DNA of 64,000 nt from Parus major (Eukaryota; Chordata; Aves; Passeriformes; Paridae): contig NC_031770.1 in NCBI RefSeq assembly GCF_001522545.3, forward strand, positions 86,839,594 through 86,903,593. The letters are read 5' to 3'. This document shows positions 62,901-64,000 of the stretch, piece by piece. A program made the position numbers and the translations under genes. The notes beneath the pieces were generated by a model, which was not told the origin of the DNA, did no database searches, and was given only the letters and a program-made list of their open reading frames with translations. The stretch's first letter is position 1; the number at the start of each line of letters is the position of its first letter.

Positions 62901-64000
62901 TTTTCCGAACATTTTTTGATGCCTGACCCCTCATGGGCCTTGTGAAATGAACTTCTGTGAAAACATGAACCTTTGTTTAAGGACTAGATCCAGTAAAGCA
63001 TTTCATACCAGTAAAATAGTACCATCACTGTATAAACAATTAGAATATCAATCTATTTAATACACTAAAAGCACATGGGAGAAAATGTCATAAGTATGAT
63101 GAGACAGGAGACAATGATGGTCAGAGATAATTGAAAGAAAAGAACAAAAGTCTGACATTTCATTAGAAGAGGGAAAGGGAAGGCAAAGTTTGATCAATAG
63201 AAATGTTTTTAAAAGATGTGTTGGTAAAAGAGAGGAGCAGTCAATCACTGTGAAAGGTAACAACAGAGCCATAAGCAGTGTACATAACTTACAGTTTTGG
63301 TGATGCGTGTCTTATAGACAGCTTTATACCCTCCTGTGACAATAAAATGTGTTTCCTTCTTTGTTTTAGGAGAGGAAAGCACTCTAAGAACGTGGTGGTT
63401 ATTAATAAATGTGTCTGCCATTACTTTTTAGACTTCCTAATGCACACTGTAGTAAAAAAAACAAACACAAAAACAACACACACACCATTCTTAAGCTCTC
63501 TATAATGGCTTTTGTTATTTGGAAATTCAGAAAATTTCCTATCAGCTGAAGGCTTTCTTTCCAAATGATATGGTCCTAATAGCTGTTTACATGAGAAATG
63601 GCACCATGCTCACAATCTGTCATTGCTGGTTCCTGCAGTTTCCTGGTCTCTGGATGTCAGTAGCTTCTCCATTCGGCCACAGCTGCAAAATCTTTTTCAG
63701 GCAGCTGCAATCAGCAAAAGCTGTATCAGATTTTTCAGGAACAATTCAAGATCAATTCAAGAACAATTTCTGTTAAACTGTTTATCAGTCATTGGAGTGG
63801 GGAATATGTAATGGATGAAAACTGCGTCTACACAAGAGACATCTAAAATTGCCACAGAAACTGTGTTTCCAATTCAAATTTGGACAAAGGGGAAAGAAAA
63901 CCTGCTCCAATATAGAATGAATAAAAAAGTTACAGTTTGGAGCTAGAGAGCACTCATTTTGAGGAAGATTACTGGCAAACTGGGGTTTCTTCACATAAAT

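Larger units (their letters stand above)
33309..64000 (+). other. Downstream EYS intron or untranscribed flank, repeat-bearing
   Basis: Sequence 3' of the last firm exon. It contains the separately listed LTRs (34.2, 48.9, 59.6 kb), CR1 fragments and simple repeats, plus one candidate exon at 42985. No open frame of the size expected for the large central linker exon of EYS, and no laminin-G coding exon, is present. If the gene call is right, the intron probably extends past the window end. Unlisted stretches (for example 38-42, 43.2-48.8, 49.4-53.2, 54.3-58.9 and 60-64 kb) show nothing I can name. Confidence 0.55.

Noticed and set aside
63350..63510. Good TTCTTTGTTTTAG acceptor followed by an open frame with Cys residues
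   Set aside because: The Cys spacing does not fit an EGF and no strong donor follows. A chance pyrimidine tract is likely.
1..64000. CRISPR arrays, operons, tRNA/rRNA genes or prophage
   Set aside because: No regularly spaced repeats, no cloverleaf that I can see and no dense bacterial-type coding. The window is vertebrate intronic DNA.

Overview
The window looks like an intron-rich piece of a bird chromosome, most likely a songbird. It is AT-rich and has no long open reading frames. It carries many CR1 LINE fragments, several of which end in the avian CR1 8-bp terminal motif, and several solo LTRs whose sequence style I associate with passerine endogenous retroviruses. I see no bacterial, phage or plasmid features, no tRNA or rRNA gene, and no CRISPR array.

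The only well-supported gene is on the + strand. Three exons (25944-26068, 29667-29791, 33056-33308) encode consecutive EGF-like modules. Their splice phases join exactly (2->1, 1->0, 0->1). They read as the end of one EGF, two complete EGFs, and a half EGF that runs into an acidic, Cys-free linker. I assign them to EYS (eyes shut homolog), the secreted photoreceptor matrix protein, as the last EGFs before the central linker. This rests on EGF-to-linker architecture, very long flanking introns and exon phases. It is a recognition call, not a database match.

Layout: 1-25943 is the intron before the first exon, with CR1 pieces near 2.5, 4.6 and 14.1 kb and a 1.24-kb solo LTR at 22183-23424 that has a perfect 5-bp target duplication. 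From 25944 to 33308 lie the three exons and two 3-4 kb introns. From 33309 to the end there is intron or uncertain sequence, with probable solo LTRs at 34210-34858, 48851-49337 and 59646-59937, CR1 fragments at about 37.7, 42.3, 53.2, 54.2 and 58.9 kb, and a compound duplication at 37.6-37.7 kb. One further phase-compatible candidate exon (42985-43158) has a GTAAGT donor and a tandem AAGAAG acceptor. It is unproven.

The most interesting biology I can support is a set of EGF O-glycosylation consensus sites written into the EYS exons, the abrupt loss of the last two cysteines in the fourth EGF at the linker border, and a series of LTR insertions in the surrounding introns. I found no convincing new multi-gene system.
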